Source: Hydrangea macrophylla | Taxonomy: Eukaryota; Streptophyta; Magnoliopsida; Cornales; Hydrangeaceae | Direction of reading: 5' to 3' | Length of the DNA stretch: 64,000 nt | NCBI GenBank assembly: GCA_033977485.1 | Contig: CM066984.1 | Location: forward strand, 33,957,501-34,021,500 | In this document: positions 35,826 through 45,312 of the stretch, piece after piece | How the letters are laid out: the number at the start of each line of letters is the position of its first letter | Numbering within the stretch: the stretch's first letter is position 1 | Notes under the pieces: model-generated | What the model saw: only the letters and a program-made list of their open reading frames with translations | Told to the model about the DNA's origin: nothing | Database searches by the model: none | Translations under genes and position numbers: made by a program

Positions 35826-36137
35826 CGCCCACGCAAGGTTCCCGAATCTTAGCAAACCTACTTAAGTTCAACTCTATTACCGATACATGACAATCCTAAT
35901 ATGGCCTGACTACTCTGAATGAAATGAACGTTAACTCCAAAGGATTCACGACTATTCCGTTATCTAACATTATAAACATTATCCGTTAGTCTTGTTGTTA
36001 CTACGATCCTACGCCGCATTAACTCATTATCAGGTCTGTATTACAATAATAAAGCATGCTGGGAAATACTGAACAGTAATAAACAACTAAACAGTTATTA
36101 CATTATCTAAACAAGTAAAACAGTAAACTGTAACTGC

Positions 36138-36346
36138 CAATCGATTGGTATAGATGTCAATCGATTGGTATAAAAGTAGTGTCAATCGATTGGAAGAAGG
36201 TTCAATCGATTGGAATAAAAGTAGTGTCAATCGATTGATAAAAAGTTCAATCGATTGGATCACAATCCATGTCAATCGATTGCATAAAGTGTCAATCGAT
36301 TGCAACATGAAAGATGTCAATCGATTGATATAGTGTCAATCGATTG
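36138..36346. promoter_or_regulatory. Element B motif cluster 1: ten copies of CAATCGATTG
   Basis: The perfect 10-bp palindrome CAATCGATTG starts at 36138, 36158, 36183, 36203, 36228, 36248, 36273, 36293, 36318 and 36337. The pitch is 20,25,20,25,20,25,20,25,19. All ten cores are identical while the 9-15 bp linkers differ clearly (for example 'gatcacaatccatgt' against 'gaataaaagtagtgt'). The same cluster is in the 5' LTR at 44404-44613 with one altered core. In element orientation it lies downstream of the transcription start. Confidence 0.9.
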
Positions 36347-36768
36347 ACACTTCGTCTTCTTCACAGAGAAGACTGCCCAGCAACATATAAACGGGAAACA
36401 TGGTTTCCTCTCCATTTCTTCATTCAAAACATGTCATAACATCAATGTAAGGCTACCAAGTGAGTTTAGAACTCACCTTTAGGCGTTAAGGGCGTGTTTG
36501 GTTGTGTGAAATGAAGCTTGGAGCTTCAATGGTGGCTCCTCCTCTCTCTTTCCTCTGCTCTCTGTCTTCTCTCTTTTCCTTCTCCTTCCTTCTTCTTTCT
36601 TGATCTTCTTCTCTTCTTTTTTCTCAGTCCATCTGTGTGTGTGTGTAAATATATGTATATATGTGTGTATATATATATAAGTGTTTATATATACATAAAC
36701 ACACAAAAAACTCTCCCTCTCACTCTCTCTGATTTTTCTAAAGAGAAAAACGCAGGAAAAGGGCTGGT

Positions 36769-36939
36769 ATATATAGAGAGGGAGTGTTCACGTGGCCTTT
36801 CCCCAGCCAGAGCAAAAGAATCTGCCCAGCTGCCTCCAATCGATTGACATAATTGTCAATCGATTGAAACAATCAATCGATTGGTATAAAGTTCAATCGA
36901 TTGGTATAGCAATCGATTGGTATACTGGTCAATCGCGTG
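36769..36939 (-). promoter_or_regulatory. Element B TATA box and upstream motif cluster 2
   Basis: Minus-strand CTATATATACC covers 36769-36778. Upstream in element orientation, CAATCGATTG sites start (plus coordinates) at 36837, 36857, 36874, 36894, 36910 and 36930 (the last altered to CAATCGCGTG). The pitch is 20,17,20,16,20. The equivalent in the 5' LTR is at about 45035-45210. Confidence 0.8.
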
Positions 36940-37040
36940 GTATAAAAATATACCAAGGGTAAGGCCAAGCTCATACAAGTATTAAAAGAAACATACAAGG
37001 TCTAGTTATATAATATATCACAAAAATACAGGGTATTACA

Positions 37041-37053
37041 TCATCCACCACTC
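37041..37053 (-). other. Element B polypurine tract
   Basis: Minus-strand GAGTGGTGGATGA directly precedes the TGTAATACCC start of the 3' LTR. It follows the conserved GATTTCGGGGATGAAATC block common to this gypsy lineage. Confidence 0.65.
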
Positions 37054-37091
37054 ACAAAAGATTTCATCCCCGAAATCCGAAATAAACTGGG

Positions 37092-38270
37092 TTAAAACAA
37101 AAATGGAAACTTCTCTTGCATCTCCGACTCCAGCTCCCATGAAGCTTCTCCTTCGTCGTGGTGCTTCCACTGAACCTTCACTAGCGGAATATCCTTGTTT
37201 CTGAGCTTCTTCACTCCTCGGTCTAGAATACGCACTGGTCCTTCGTTGTAGGTCACGTTCTCGTTCACCTCGATATCTTCAAAACTGATCTCGTGCGCTG
37301 GGTTGTGGGCACACTTCCTCAACATGCTGATGTGGAAAACGTTGTGCACTCCTGACATCTTTGGTGGCAACGCAAGTCGATAAGCAACCTTTCCAACACG
37401 TTCTAGGATCTCGAACGGTCCGACGAATCGCGGCGATAGCTTGCCTCTTTTCTGTCCGAATCTGACGACACCTCGAACTAGCGAGACTTTGAGTAGCACA
37501 TGATCTCCAACTGCAAACTCTAGATCTTTCCGTCGCTTATCGGCATAGCTCTTGTGTCTGGATTGCGTTGTCTTCATCTTTTCTCGCACAATCTGGATCT
37601 TTTCGCTGGTTTCTCGAATCATCTCAGGCCCAAGTAGTTGAGTATCTCCGACTTCGGCCCAACATAGTGGCGATCGGCAAGGTCTTCCATACAAAGCTTC
37701 AAACGGTTCCATCCCTATGCTCGTGTGGTAGCTATTGTTGTAGGCAAACTCGATCAAAGGTAGATGTGTCTTCCATGAACTCTCGAATTCAATGACACAG
37801 GCTCACAACATATCCTCCATCACTTGATTGACTCGTTCTGTCTGACTGTCTGTTTGTGGATGAAAGGCTGAACTCAAATTCAATGAAGTTCCCATTGCTG
37901 TCTGAAGGCTCTTCCAGAATTCTGCGGTAAAGCGTGAATCTCGATCTGAAACTATTGAGACAGGTACACCGTGCAGTCGCACAACTTGCTGCAGATACAT
38001 CCGGCTCAATCTTTCAACAGGGTGCGTCATGCTGTAGGCGATAAAATGTGCTGACTTGGTGAGTCGATCCACTTTACCCAAATAGCATCGTGGTTTTGTT
38101 GAGACTTCGGCAATCCAACCACAAAATCCATGGTGATATGCTCCCATTTCCATTGGGGAACCGGCAGCGGTTGTAGGAGTCCAGGTGGTTTCTGATGCTC
38201 TGCCTTCACTTGTTTGCAAATAAGACATTGCGATACATACTCGACCACTTCTCGCTTCATTCCTTGCCAC
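37092..38270 (-). pseudogene. Element B integrase with chromodomain-type C-terminus (broken)
   Basis: Follows RNase H in the pol polyprotein. The zinc-binding region is split by a TAG at the former tryptophan codon (NF*WQGMKREV). CLICKQVKAEHQ, ITMDFVVGLPKSQQNHDAIWV and, in the next frame, VDRLTKSAHFIAYSM and SIVSDRDSRFTAEFW form the catalytic core. A TGA follows VNQVMEDML near 37800. The last 221 codons (37757-37092) are open: EFAYNNSYHTSIGMEPFEALYGRP, the GPFEILERVGKVAYRLALPP barrel and a chromodomain-like LRNKDIPLVKVQWKHH plus ASWELESEMQ ending. Chromodomain-type tails steer insertion toward particular chromatin. The two stops look like C-to-T deamination products. Confidence 0.9.
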
Positions 38271-39990
38271 TAGAAGTTTCTCTTTAAGTCCTTATACATC
38301 TTATTTCCTCCTGGGTGGATAGTCATCCTTGACTTGTGTGCTTTGTCCAGAATGTTCTTCCTGAGTCCATCGTCATTTGGCACACAGAGTCTACCTTTGC
38401 ATCTTAGTGCTCCGTCCGTACTAATACTCCATATCTCGGGTTCCTTTGCGGACATCTTGGCAAACCATAACTTTAAATCCTCGTTCGACTGTTGAGCTTC
38501 CAAGATACGGCTGATGAGGATTTGTTGCACGACAAGACATCCAAAGTGTTGTCCTTCTCCTGATTCCACTGGTTGAAGGTCGAATTCGGCTAACGTCTCC
38601 AATGCTCGCCATTCTCTAATCAAAATCGAAGAAACCAAAAGGCGCGGCCTCCGGCTCAGAGCGTCGGCTACAACATTTGCTTTACCCGGGTGGTATTGCA
38701 AAGAGAAGTCGTAGTCCTTGAGTAGTTCCATCCATCTCCGTTGTCGCATGTTCAACTCCTTTTGAGAGAACAGGTACCTTAAACTCTTATGATCTGAGAA
38801 CAAGTCGAACTTTTCTCCATACAAATAGTGTCTCCAAATCTTCAGGGCGAACACTATTGCGGCTAGTTCTAAGTCGTGCGTCGGATAGTTCTTCTCATGC
38901 GGCTTCAATTGTCTTGATCCGTATGCGATGACATTCCCCTCTTGCATTAGCACACAACCAAGTCCTTGGTGTGATGCGTCACTATAGATTATGAATTGTT
39001 CACCATTCTTAGGTATCGCAAGTACGGGTGCTGAGGTTAGTCTCTCTTTCAATTCCCGGAATGCATCCTCATGTTTATCAGTCCATTCGTACTTCGTCTC
39101 CTTCCTAGTCAGGCTTGTCAACGGTCCTGCGATTCTAGAGAATCCTTCCACAAATTTCCGGTAATACCCAGCCAATCCAAGAAAACTCCTAACTTCGGTC
39201 GCGTTGGTTGGTCTGTTCCAGCTCAAGACTGCATCGATCTTAGATGAGTCTACGGAAATCCCATCCTGTGATATCACATGTCCCAGGAATTTAACTTCCT
39301 GATGCCAGAATTCACACTTGCTGAATTTCGCATACAGACTATTTTCTCTGAGAGTCTGTAGAGCAATTTGTAGATGCTTCTTGTGTTCTTCATCCGTCCT
39401 TGAATAAATTAGAATGTCGTCGATGAATACTATAATGAATTGATCCAGATAGGGTCTGAATACTCTATTCATTAGGTCCATGAATACTGCCGGGGCATTA
39501 GTCAATCCAAAAGACATCACTAGAAATTCGTAGTGTCCATATCTCGTCCTGAAGGCAGTTTTTGGTATATCTTTCGGTCGAACTAGCAATTGATGGTATC
39601 CTGAACGCAAATCGATTTTTGAGAATATCCTTGATCCTTGTAGTTGATCGAACAGGTCGTCTATCCGGGGAAGTGGATACCTATTCTTGATCGTGACCTT
39701 ATTCAGCTCCCTGTAGTCGATACAGAGTCGTAGCTCTCCATCCTTCTTTTTCACAAATAAAACTGGTGCTCCCCAAGGTGATGTACTCGGGCGAACAAAA
39801 TCTAAATCTTCAAATTCCTGAACTTGCTTCTTTAATTCTAGCATTTCTATTGGCGCCATCCGATACGGGGTCTTGGAAATCGGCAACGTTCCGGGTGCTA
39901 ACTCAATGCAGAAATCTATCTCTCTCTTCGGCGGAAGTCCTGAGATACTTCGGAACACATCTTCAAAGTCTTGAATATTGGGATCTGATT
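38270..39990 (-). pseudogene. Element B reverse transcriptase and RNase H
   Basis: An open stretch of 562 codons (39958-38270). It starts with the protease-RT linker ([19 protein letters not shown]). RT follows with [40 protein letters not shown] and catalytic FIDDILIYS (residues 178-186). RNase H has [33 protein letters not shown] and a [16 protein letters not shown] end. All catalytic motifs are present. It is separated from gag-protease by a 1-nt deletion near 39970: elements A and C read through in one frame at the same place, so this is a lesion and not a programmed shift. Confidence 0.92.
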
Positions 39991-41595
39991 GATAGTAAGC
40001 TCCGTGCTTGAAGTCTTAATCGTGGCTAGGCAGCTCGTGATAAACATGTCGCTCAACGGTTGGCACTGAAATCTGATCTGCGGGCAACCAGGCGTCGAAA
40101 AGACAATGGTCCGACTAACACAATCCAGGTTAGCACCATACTTAGTAAGCCAATCCATTCCTAGGATCACGTCGAACTCAGACATTGACAAGACTATCAA
40201 GTCTGCTGGGAGATTCCTATCCTCTAGTGTCAAGGGACAATCCTTGCACACCTTACCTAACTTAACGGATACTCCCAAGGGCGAAACGGCATTAAGGGTC
40301 GGCTCAAGTGCTAGGGGTAACAAACCCAAATCACGCACCATCTTAATAGCTATGAAAGAACGGGCGGCACCGGTATCAAACAAAGCTCTAACTTGACAGT
40401 GAAATAAAATGAGTGTACCTTCCAAGTTTTGTTGTTCCTCAGCATTATACCCTGCATTGTCAGGAATGATGGCATTCACCCTAACATGTCCTTGCTGTCC
40501 TTGAGCAGGCGCTCCATAGTAGCCTCCACGTGGTGCTCGACAATCCTTGCTTATGTGACCAGGCTTGTTACAGTTGCGGCAGACGAGGTCATTACGGCGG
40601 TTGGTCTTGGGGGCTGTGCAATACCTTGCAATATGTCCGGGCACTCCACAGTTGAAACATCCATCAGTGTTCGATCGCTGGGCGACGGGCTGTACCTGAG
40701 GTGGTCCTCGCTGTTGATTCTGCTGTCGAGGAAAATTAGCTTGGGGCTTCCTTGTCCCATCCCATGTGCGCTTGGTTCCCTGATGGTTGTTGGTCTGGGG
40801 TTTCCATCCTTGATTGCTCCTTGATGATTGCGCGGGAAAGTTCCTTGGTTGGAAGGTCCTGGGTGGAGGTCGATTCACTGATGGTCCTTGCACAGGGTAA
40901 GCATCATTTTCCAAACTTGAAGCAAGACGGACAATCCCTTCAAATGACTGGCCCAGATGGCCTATCATCATGTGCCGGAGGTGTGGGTTGAGTCCTTGGT
41001 GAAATCGCTTGACCTTCTTGGCGGAGGTGTCTATCATATGCGGAGCAAAACGGGAAAGTCGCTCGAATTGTGTAGCATACTCTCTGACTGTCCGGTTTCC
41101 TTGGGTTAGACTCAGGAAATTCCTCTCTTGTTGATCTCTTTCGTCCTCAGGGAAGTACTTCTCGAGAAATCGAGTCTTGAATGCTTCCCAAGGCATTCTC
41201 CTTGCAGCGTCAATTCCAATCGTGGCTCTCTCGGCCTCCCACCAGTCCGCGGCGGAGTAAGTTAGTTGAAATGCGGCTAGACGTCTCTTGTCATGCTCAC
41301 TGAACTCCAGGGCTTCAAAGATTAGCTCCAACTCTCGTATCCATTGCTCTGCTTTCCAGGATTCTGCCATGCCGTCGAACTTCTCGGGTCGCAGGCCACG
41401 AAATCGTTCCAATAGCTTATCGCCTGTCTGCCTTGGAGGGACAAAGTGGTTGTTGCCATTGTTGTTGGTGACATGACTGTAGGTATCGCCGATGTGCTCC
41501 ATCCGTTGCATGAAAGCTTCGAAGACTCCAGTTGGGTCCATACCCTCGGGAATGGGTGCTCCCAGTCGTGCTTGGTTCCTTGTGGGTCCCACCAT
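39916..41595 (-). CDS. Element B Gag-protease polyprotein (559 aa)
   Basis: Residues 80-230 are the retrotransposon gag capsid domain ([65 protein letters not shown]). A proline/glutamine-rich linker leads to two zinc knuckles, [14 protein letters not shown] (313-326) and [14 protein letters not shown] (339-352). The retropepsin domain has [11 protein letters not shown] (DTGA at 407-410) and DVILGMDWL. The product would assemble particles, package RNA and cleave the polyprotein. The last 20 or so residues are out of frame because of the 1-nt deletion near 39970. The ATG at 41595 lies about 390 nt after the acidic ORF stop. Confidence 0.93.
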   Translation of the reverse strand: MVGPTRNQARLGAPIPEGMDPTGVFEAFMQRMEHIGDTYSHVTNNNGNNHFVPPRQTGDKLLERFRGLRPEKFDGMAESWKAEQWIRELELIFEALEFSEHDKRRLAAFQLTYSAADWWEAERATIGIDAARRMPWEAFKTRFLEKYFPEDERDQQERNFLSLTQGNRTVREYATQFERLSRFAPHMIDTSAKKVKRFHQGLNPHLRHMMIGHLGQSFEGIVRLASSLENDAYPVQGPSVNRPPPRTFQPRNFPAQSSRSNQGWKPQTNNHQGTKRTWDGTRKPQANFPRQQNQQRGPPQVQPVAQRSNTDGCFNCGVPGHIARYCTAPKTNRRNDLVCRNCNKPGHISKDCRAPRGGYYGAPAQGQQGHVRVNAIIPDNAGYNAEEQQNLEGTLILFHCQVRALFDTGAARSFIAIKMVRDLGLLPLALEPTLNAVSPLGVSVKLGKVCKDCPLTLEDRNLPADLIVLSMSEFDVILGMDWLTKYGANLDCVSRTIVFSTPGCPQIRFQCQPLSDMFITSCLATIKTSSTELTINQIPIFKTLKMCSEVSQDFRRRER

Positions 41596-41986
41596 AGTGA
41601 TCCGTGTGAGGTGTACCTATGAAGGATCTAACGATTAGCTGACAATCTTCTCGGGAAAATGATCATACTTAAATAACAGAAAGCATAACATGAATCAAAA
41701 TCACAACCATAACATAATAATGAGATGGTAACAGAAATAACTAAGAGAAACGATCTGCCATATATATCCAAAAGATGTACAGCGGAGTACACAACAGATC
41801 ATCTGTGTACCGCATAGTACATGATCCTATACAAGATCTAAACAAAAGAAAGATATACACAAAACCACTACTGGTGGCTACCTATACAAAAGGCTACGGT
41901 TAATAGCTGTCTATGTAAGCGTCAAAAGTAAGTGGCAACATGTCCTAAAGTCAAACGTAAAAGTCTAAGTCCTAAAGGTACTGGAC

Positions 41987-42910
41987 TCAAAAGTTGTCCA
42001 CATCGGATCCATAGATGGAAGCCTCGTCCTCCGGGGCAACCTCAGACAAAACATCATCCTCATCCATGTCATCGTCATCCATCATGTCCTCATCCTCTAT
42101 CACTACATCCTCGATCAGCTCGGGTCCATCATGTTCCACAACAGCTCCCAAATCTCCTGCATCAGCGGCCATGTCAGCCTGGGCTGCATCAAATGCGGCT
42201 GCAAGTGCCTCAGCCTGTACCATAGCCTGTGCCAACTCCGGTGCTCCGATCTCAAATCCATGGGGATGTGCAGCCATCTCTGCGGCCCACTCAGCTGCTA
42301 GCTGTGCTATAACTCCTCCTGGTAAGACTGGTACTACTGCATCATCGTCTGCGGCTACCTCCTCTTCCTCTATCGGATAACCCTCTGCAACCACAATATC
42401 TACGCCAACTGGCACGTCCATACCGGCTGGGTCCACGGGGTCTTCCTCCTCTGGATCATACTCTGGCTCCTCGTCATCGGTGTCCTCGTCCTCTTCATCC
42501 TCCATCTCTTCATCTGCATCCTCTGGCTCATCATCGCCATCGCTCTCATCATCATCCTCCGGGTCCTCATCTGCTGGGGGTGCATCAGCCATGTCTTCTT
42601 CTGGTGGGGGTGGAGGTGCTGCTCTAACCTCTGCAAGTAGAACCTGGTACGAAGAACGGTCTCGTAACATCAGTAGAGAATCCTCCTCGATGCGTTTGAA
42701 GGTCTCCTTGCGGTAGATCATCTCCTGACGTATCACTTCTGGGTCCTGGGTCCCAAATCTCTGCTGCTCGATCTGCATGTCTCGCTCTGTCTCTACAATA
42801 GCTCTCTGCCTAACCTTCCAGGCATAGTACTCTGGATCTGCTGGCGCAATACTACTCTCATACACATAGTGTCCTCCGAACTCGTCTGGAACGAACAGCG
42901 GCGGTGCCAT
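41987..42910 (-). CDS. Element B pre-gag acidic ORF (307 aa), unknown function
   Basis: An intact frame between the primer-binding site and gag, on the sense strand of the element. Residues 1-20 contain PPLFVPDEFGGHYV. Residues 27-95 are charged and probably helical (YYAWKVRQRAIVETERD, FKRIEEDSLLMLRDR). Residues 98-160 are proline- then Asp/Glu-rich. Residues 198-260 are alanine-rich, and 265-307 form a second acidic tail. I see no known domain. The ATG has a strong context (A at -3, G at +4) and is preceded by TTTTCAGGTA. A broken homologue sits at the same place in element C, with PLFVPDAFGGHW and matching later blocks. Element A lacks it. Acidic low-complexity sequence makes function hard to guess; transactivation, chaperone or anti-silencing roles are all speculative. 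Confidence 0.85.
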   Translation of the reverse strand: MAPPLFVPDEFGGHYVYESSIAPADPEYYAWKVRQRAIVETERDMQIEQQRFGTQDPEVIRQEMIYRKETFKRIEEDSLLMLRDRSSYQVLLAEVRAAPPPPPEEDMADAPPADEDPEDDDESDGDDEPEDADEEMEDEEDEDTDDEEPEYDPEEEDPVDPAGMDVPVGVDIVVAEGYPIEEEEVAADDDAVVPVLPGGVIAQLAAEWAAEMAAHPHGFEIGAPELAQAMVQAEALAAAFDAAQADMAADAGDLGAVVEHDGPELIEDVVIEDEDMMDDDDMDEDDVLSEVAPEDEASIYGSDVDNF

Positions 42911-42913
42911 GCT

Positions 42914-42925
42914 ACCTGAAAAGGG
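42914..42925 (-). promoter_or_regulatory. Candidate splice acceptor just before the acidic ORF
   Basis: The minus strand reads CCCTTTTCAG|GTAGCATGG, with AG ending at 42916 and the ATG six bases later. Element C has the same arrangement (CCATTTTCAG|GTATGG). Splicing is inferred from sequence only. Confidence 0.45.
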
Positions 42926-43028
42926 ACTACCTTAAGTCAGAACTAATCTTAATACTCATCTATAGAATCTCAAGGTTCTAGGACCAGATGGTGTGGGACA
43001 ATCTGTGAGCGAAAAGGTATACAACCTA

Positions 43029-43041
43029 GGCTCTGATACCA
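43029..43041 (-). other. Element B primer-binding site, initiator tRNA-Met type
   Basis: The minus strand reads TGGTATCAGAGCC, seven bases after the 5' LTR end. It is complementary to the 3' end of plant initiator tRNA-Met and marks the start of minus-strand DNA synthesis. Confidence 0.92.
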
Positions 43042-43048
43042 AAAATCC

Positions 43049-45307
43049 TGTCACGCCCCGGAAGGGCATAAATAGAGAAAAATAAATTTCCTTTATGGGT
43101 CCATAGGGAATGACGGGTGAAGTCACATGATTGTCCACACCACGCAGTACTAAGCAACAAGAAGTAATAGTGTAACATGAATGAAGTCTAGGTTCTGATC
43201 ACAACGTAACATAAAGTCAACAGAAGTTACTAACTATTACATATCAGAGTCTCGAATCAAATATAAGGCAGCGGAAGTACAAATGCCAAAGCAACACATG
43301 CCTGACTACAAAAAGATTCTAAAACGGTAAAGATAATTAGCTACAATTCTAGTCTATTCTTCAGTTGGCATAAAGGTAGTCCTCGGCGTAGTAGTCTTCT
43401 TCGGTCTAACCTCCGTCGGGGAAATTCTCCACAGGGACTCCGTCACCGGCATAATAGTCCTCTCCTGCAGGCCCTTCACCTGTATAGTCATAACCAGGAT
43501 GCGCTGGAACGTAGAAATGTCCAGCGGCATAAACGCCGTCAGCTTAATGAAAGCCGAGTGAGTTAGATACTAACAGGGTATCGACTATTGATATTATTAC
43601 AAGTTATAAACCGTAACCAAATTAGAATTCAGTAAGGGTAACTCCTTAGATCAATCCGATTATCCGATTACTAACGTTTTACTCATTTTAAGACCGATAA
43701 CGCGTCTTGATAGGGGAACAGACTCGACAGTAGTTCAACTCTATAACATACCATTGCTCATCCACCGCTTTTAAGAACATATGCACAGTTCACCGCATGT
43801 CATGGATACCACGTTAGTCCATCCCCCGCTTTTAAGAACATATGCACAGTCCACCGCATGTCAGGGATATAACGCTTTAAACAACAGTACATCATTCTAT
43901 GCCACGACTTAGCGACGTCTACCAGTGATCACGGTCCACCGCATGTCATAGACACCTTCGTCTGTTTACCGCTTTTAAGAACATATGATTAGATCATCTG
44001 GCTATCTTAGGGCAAATGGTCCGGTTCACCGCAAGTCATAGACACCTTCGTCTGTCTACCGCTTTTAAGAACATATGATCGACCAAAGCCCACCCACGCA
44101 AGGTTCCCGAATCTTAGCAAACCTACTTAAGTTCAACTCTATTACCGATACATGACAATCCCAATGTGGCCTGACTACTCTGAATGAAATGAACGTTAAC
44201 TCCAAAGGATTCACGACTATTCCGTTATCTAACATTATAAACATTATCCATTAGTCTTGTTGTTACTACGATCCTACGCCGCATTAACTCATTATCAGGT
44301 CTGTATTACAATAATAAAGCATGCTGGGAAATACTGAACAGTAATAAACAACTAAACAGTTATTACATTATCTAAACAAGTAAAATAGTAAACTGTAACT
44401 GCCAATCGATTGGTATGGATGTCAATCGATTGGTATAAAAGTAGTGTCAATCGATTGGAAGAAGGTTCAATCGATTGGAATAAAAGTAGTGTCAATCGAT
44501 TGATAAAAAGTTCAATCGATTGGATTACAATCCATGTCAATCGATTGCATAAAGTGTCAATCGATTGCAACATGAAAGATGTTAATCGATTGATATAGTG
44601 TCAATCGATTGACACTTCGTCTTCTTCACAGAGAAGACTGCCCAGCAACATATAAACGGGAAACATGGTTTCCTCTCCATTTCTTCATTCAAAACATGTC
44701 ATAACATCAATGTAAGGCTACCAAGTAAGTTTAGAACTCACCTTTAGGCGTTAAGGGCGTGTTTGGTTGTGTGAAATGAAGCTTGGAGCTTCAATGGTGG
44801 CTCCTCCTCTCTCTTTCCTCTGCTCTCTGTCTTCTCTCTTTTCCTTCTCCTTCCTTCTTCTTTCTTGATCTTCTTCTCTTCTTTCTTCTCAGTCCATCTG
44901 TGTGTGTGTGTGTAAATATATGTATATATGTGTGTATATATATATAAGTGTTTATATATACATAAACACACAAAAAACTCTCCCTCTCACTCTCTCTGAT
45001 TTTTCTAAAGAGAAAAACGCAGGAAAAGGGCTGGTATATATAGAGAGGGAGTGTTCACGTGGCCTTTCCCCAGCCAGAGCAAAAGAATCGGCCCAGCTGC
45101 CTCCAATCGATTGACATAAGTGTCAATCAATTGAAACAATCAATCGATTGGTATAAAGTTCAATCGATTGGTATAGCAATCGATTGGTATACTGGTCAAT
45201 CGATTGGTATATAAATATACCAAGGGTAAGGCCAAGCTCATATAAGTATTAAAAGAAACATACAAGGTCTAGTTATATAATATATCACAAAAATACAGGG
45301 TATTACA
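43049..45307 (-). mobile_element. 5' LTR of element B (2259 bp)
   Basis: Near-identical copy of 34784-37040. It carries motif cluster 1 (44404-44613; nine perfect cores and one TAATCGATTG), TATA box (45035-45042) and cluster 2 (45104-45210; five perfect cores and one CAATCAATTG). It would drive the element's transcript leftward. Confidence 0.93.
44735..44744 (-). promoter_or_regulatory. Candidate splice donor in the B LTR leader
   Basis: The minus strand reads AAG|GTGAGTT, an excellent plant 5' splice site, about 270 nt downstream of the expected transcription start. LTR D has the same AAG|GTGAGT; A and A2 have CCG|GTGAGT and TCG|GTGAGT. Joined to the acceptor at 42916 it would remove about 1.8 kb, including motif cluster 1, the LTR subrepeats and the primer-binding site. 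Confidence 0.4.
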
Positions 45308-45312
45308 GGCTA

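Larger units (their letters stand above)
34784..37040 (-). mobile_element. 3' LTR of element B (2257 bp)
   Basis: Canonical TGTCACGCCCC...GGGTATTACA ends on the plus strand. It contains subrepeats (35500-35825), motif cluster 1 (36138-36346), the GTGAGT palindrome (36459-36475), a CT-rich then TG/TA-rich leader (36535-36690), TATA box (36769-36776) and motif cluster 2 (36837-36939). Confidence 0.93.
34784..45307 (-). mobile_element. Element B: complete Tekay-type gypsy element with an extra pre-gag ORF
   Basis: LTRs at 34784-37040 and 43049-45307 differ by roughly 25-30 positions by eye, so insertion is recent. GGCTA flanks both ends (34779-34783 and 45308-45312), an exact 5-bp target duplication. 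In element orientation the order is 5' LTR, tRNA-Met primer-binding site (43041-43029), acidic ORF (42910-41987), gag-protease (41595-39916), reverse transcriptase/RNase H, integrase, chromodomain-type tail, polypurine tract and 3' LTR. Pol carries four lesions: a 1-nt deletion near 39970, a TGG-to-TAG stop near 38268, a small deletion near 38080 and a CGA-to-TGA stop near 37800. This copy is therefore non-autonomous. Gag-protease and the acidic ORF are intact. Confidence 0.93.

Noticed and set aside
36138..36346. CRISPR-like array
   Set aside because: Ten-base palindromes with short non-unique linkers in a plant LTR. There are no 25-40 bp repeats and no cas genes.
39916..39990. Programmed frameshift between gag-protease and RT in element B
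   Set aside because: Elements A and C read through this point in one frame. B lacks a single base relative to both, and no slippery heptamer is apparent.
40106..40991. Plus-strand frames opposite element B gag
   Set aside because: Antisense shadows of the gag-protease frame, which has clear zinc knuckles and a DTGA motif.
42015..42716. Serine-rich frames antisense to the acidic ORF
   Set aside because: They are the complement of Asp/Glu codons (tcatcc, tcctc). The sense frame is longer, starts in the right place and has a homologue in C.
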